Assembly (NCBI GenBank): GCA_016124895.1
Contig: WGMU01000152.1
Span: 1-35,329, forward strand
Origin: a bacterium
Lineage (GTDB): Bacteria > Planctomycetota > Planctomycetia > Planctomycetales > Planctomycetaceae
DNA: 35,329 bases
Direction: 5' to 3'
Shown: one piece after another, positions 34,251-35,329 of the stretch
Layout of the letters: each line of letters begins with the position of its first letter
How positions within the stretch are numbered: position 1 is the stretch's first letter
Translations under genes and position numbers: made by a program
Notes under the pieces: generated by a model
Told to the model about the DNA's origin: nothing
Seen by the model: the letters and a program-made list of their open reading frames with translations, nothing else
Databases searched by the model: none

Positions 34251-35329
34251 ATGAGACTTGCCACGAAACTGGTCGCACTGGCCGGCCTCCTGCTTTGCGG
34301 AGTGCAACAGTCTGCACTGGCCGGCTATTGCGGCGCTGGCAGCTACAAGTGCTGCCCGACATCCGCCTGTGCCTCCAGCGGCGACTTCAGCTCAGCGGTG
34401 CAGTGCTGCGGACCGTGTTACCGGACCGTGCAGGAAATCGTTTACGACAAATGCCAGGTCACTCGTTACCGCACGGTCTGCGATACGGTCTGTGAAAAGG
34501 TGCCCGTGACCTGCAGTCGGAACGTCTTCGAGACGAAATACCGCACCGAGTGCTATCAGGTTCAGAAGCCGGTCTATCAGACCTGTTACCGGGTCGAGCC
34601 TTACACGATCTGCAAGCCGGTTCAGAAGACCTGTTTCCGGACCGAGCAGTATCAGGTCAAGGTGCCGATCACGAAGACCTGCTATCGCGACGAATGCTAC
34701 ACGGTCTGCAAGCCGGTTTATCAGACGTGCTACAAGACAGTCTGCTACGACGTCTGCAAGCCGTGCTACAAGACCTGCTATCGCGATGAGTGCTACACAA
34801 CGTACCGTCCCTGCACCGAAACGCGGTACAAGGAAGTCTGCTACAACGTCTGCAAGCCGGTCGTCGAGTGCAAAACGATCGACGTCTGCGGCGGCGAATG
34901 GAAGACCGTTGTCGAACAATGCCCGTCAAGCTGCTGCAGCAACACCATCCAGACTCCCGGCCGCTGGGACTGGGACTGTGGAAGCTGCCAGTCAGTCTAT
35001 CGCCCTGGCTGCTGCCGGACCGAACGCATCTGTCAGCCGAGTCCGATGACGTGCCGCCGTGTCTGGGTCCCGAAGGTCGAAAAGCGAACGATCACCTGCA
35101 CCCGGATGGTTCAGGAAACAAAGACGTGCCGGGTGCCGTATTCTGTCTGCAAGATGGTGCCCGTCACGAAGACGCGTCGAGTCCCTTACGTGACCTGCCA
35201 CATGATCAAGGAAGTGCGTCAGAAGCAGGTGCCGTACACCGTCTGCAGCACTCGACAGGAAGTGAAGCATCGGAAGATTCCGTACACAGTCTGTGAGTGG
35301 CGTTGCGAGACGAAATGCCGACAGGTGCC
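34251..35329 (+). CDS. Secreted cysteine-rich YTV-repeat protein (C-terminus beyond window)
   Basis: The frame is open from the ATG at 34251 to the right edge, 359 codons, so the gene is partial. GAGGAG lies 8 nt upstream. The signal peptide is MRLATKLVALAGLLLCGVQQSALA, with cleavage likely before GYCGAG. From about residue 60 the chain is a tandem array of short Cys/Tyr/Thr/Val repeats of the YTV type (PF07639): CYQVQKPVYQTCYRVEPYT, CYRDECYTVCKPVYQTCY, CYDVCKPCYKTCY and so on. There are dozens of Cys in the visible part, giving strong disulfide potential. YTV proteins are known from the proteinaceous cell wall of Rhodopirellula and are taken to be cross-linked wall components. A second array with VPY(S/T)VC units begins near residue 290. 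Confidence 0.9.
   Translation, partial: MRLATKLVALAGLLLCGVQQSALAGYCGAGSYKCCPTSACASSGDFSSAVQCCGPCYRTVQEIVYDKCQVTRYRTVCDTVCEKVPVTCSRNVFETKYRTECYQVQKPVYQTCYRVEPYTICKPVQKTCFRTEQYQVKVPITKTCYRDECYTVCKPVYQTCYKTVCYDVCKPCYKTCYRDECYTTYRPCTETRYKEVCYNVCKPVVECKTIDVCGGEWKTVVEQCPSSCCSNTIQTPGRWDWDCGSCQSVYRPGCCRTERICQPSPMTCRRVWVPKVEKRTITCTRMVQETKTCRVPYSVCKMVPVTKTRRVPYVTCHMIKEVRQKQVPYTVCSTRQEVKHRKIPYTVCEWRCETKCRQV

Noticed and set aside
34392-34919. Minus-strand open frame of 175 codons with regular repeats
   Set aside because: Its repeats merely reflect the YTV repeats on the plus strand, where signal peptide and ribosome binding site are present.

Overview
The window looks like chromosomal DNA of a planctomycete (phylum Planctomycetota). 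It is GC-rich and almost fully coding. Several hallmarks of the phylum sit together: a cysteine-rich YTV-repeat secreted protein (34251 to the right edge), a YfbK-type VWA protein paired with an ECF sigma factor, a CcsB/CcsA fusion for cytochrome c maturation, a YHYH-domain protein, DUF11-repeat proteins and a lysine/alanine-only histone-H1-like protein. Genus cannot be fixed from sequence reading alone.

Left part (1-9853, all minus strand): a co-directional run of a YHYH-domain exported protein, a STAS-domain protein, an ABC permease, its ATPase (GTG start overlapping the permease stop by 8 nt), a substrate-binding protein made of three tandem binding modules, and a membrane-anchored DUF11-repeat protein cut by the window edge. 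The permease, ATPase and binding protein form one uptake system of the PF04392/TrpX-like class. The STAS protein may regulate it.

Middle (10134-21599): adenine deaminase (+); an initiator tRNA-Met with its own terminator (-); a thioredoxin-fold lipid- or membrane-anchored protein, an HtrA-type serine protease and a DksA/TraR zinc-finger protein (all -); a 709-bp non-coding stretch holding a 50-bp AT-rich island and a palindrome flanked by direct repeats; then a duplicated-domain lipoprotein and a 1233-residue CcsB-CcsA cytochrome c synthase (+). A strong bidirectional hairpin separates these from a small repeat-rich lipoprotein and a PaaI-like thioesterase (-).

Right part (21749-35329): hisC, an orphan vsr mismatch endonuclease, an isochorismatase-like hydrolase, a PfkB kinase whose stop overlaps the start of a histidine kinase with two discoidin-like sensor domains, and its LuxR-type response regulator. 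Next come an ECF sigma factor and an anti-sigma-like/VWA fusion protein. Facing them, after a bidirectional terminator, lies a 54-residue histone-H1-like gene. Last are a TIM-barrel sugar isomerase/epimerase (-) and the truncated YTV protein (+).

No CRISPR array, transposase, integrase or phage gene was seen. All functions are inferred from motifs read by eye; no database search was run.
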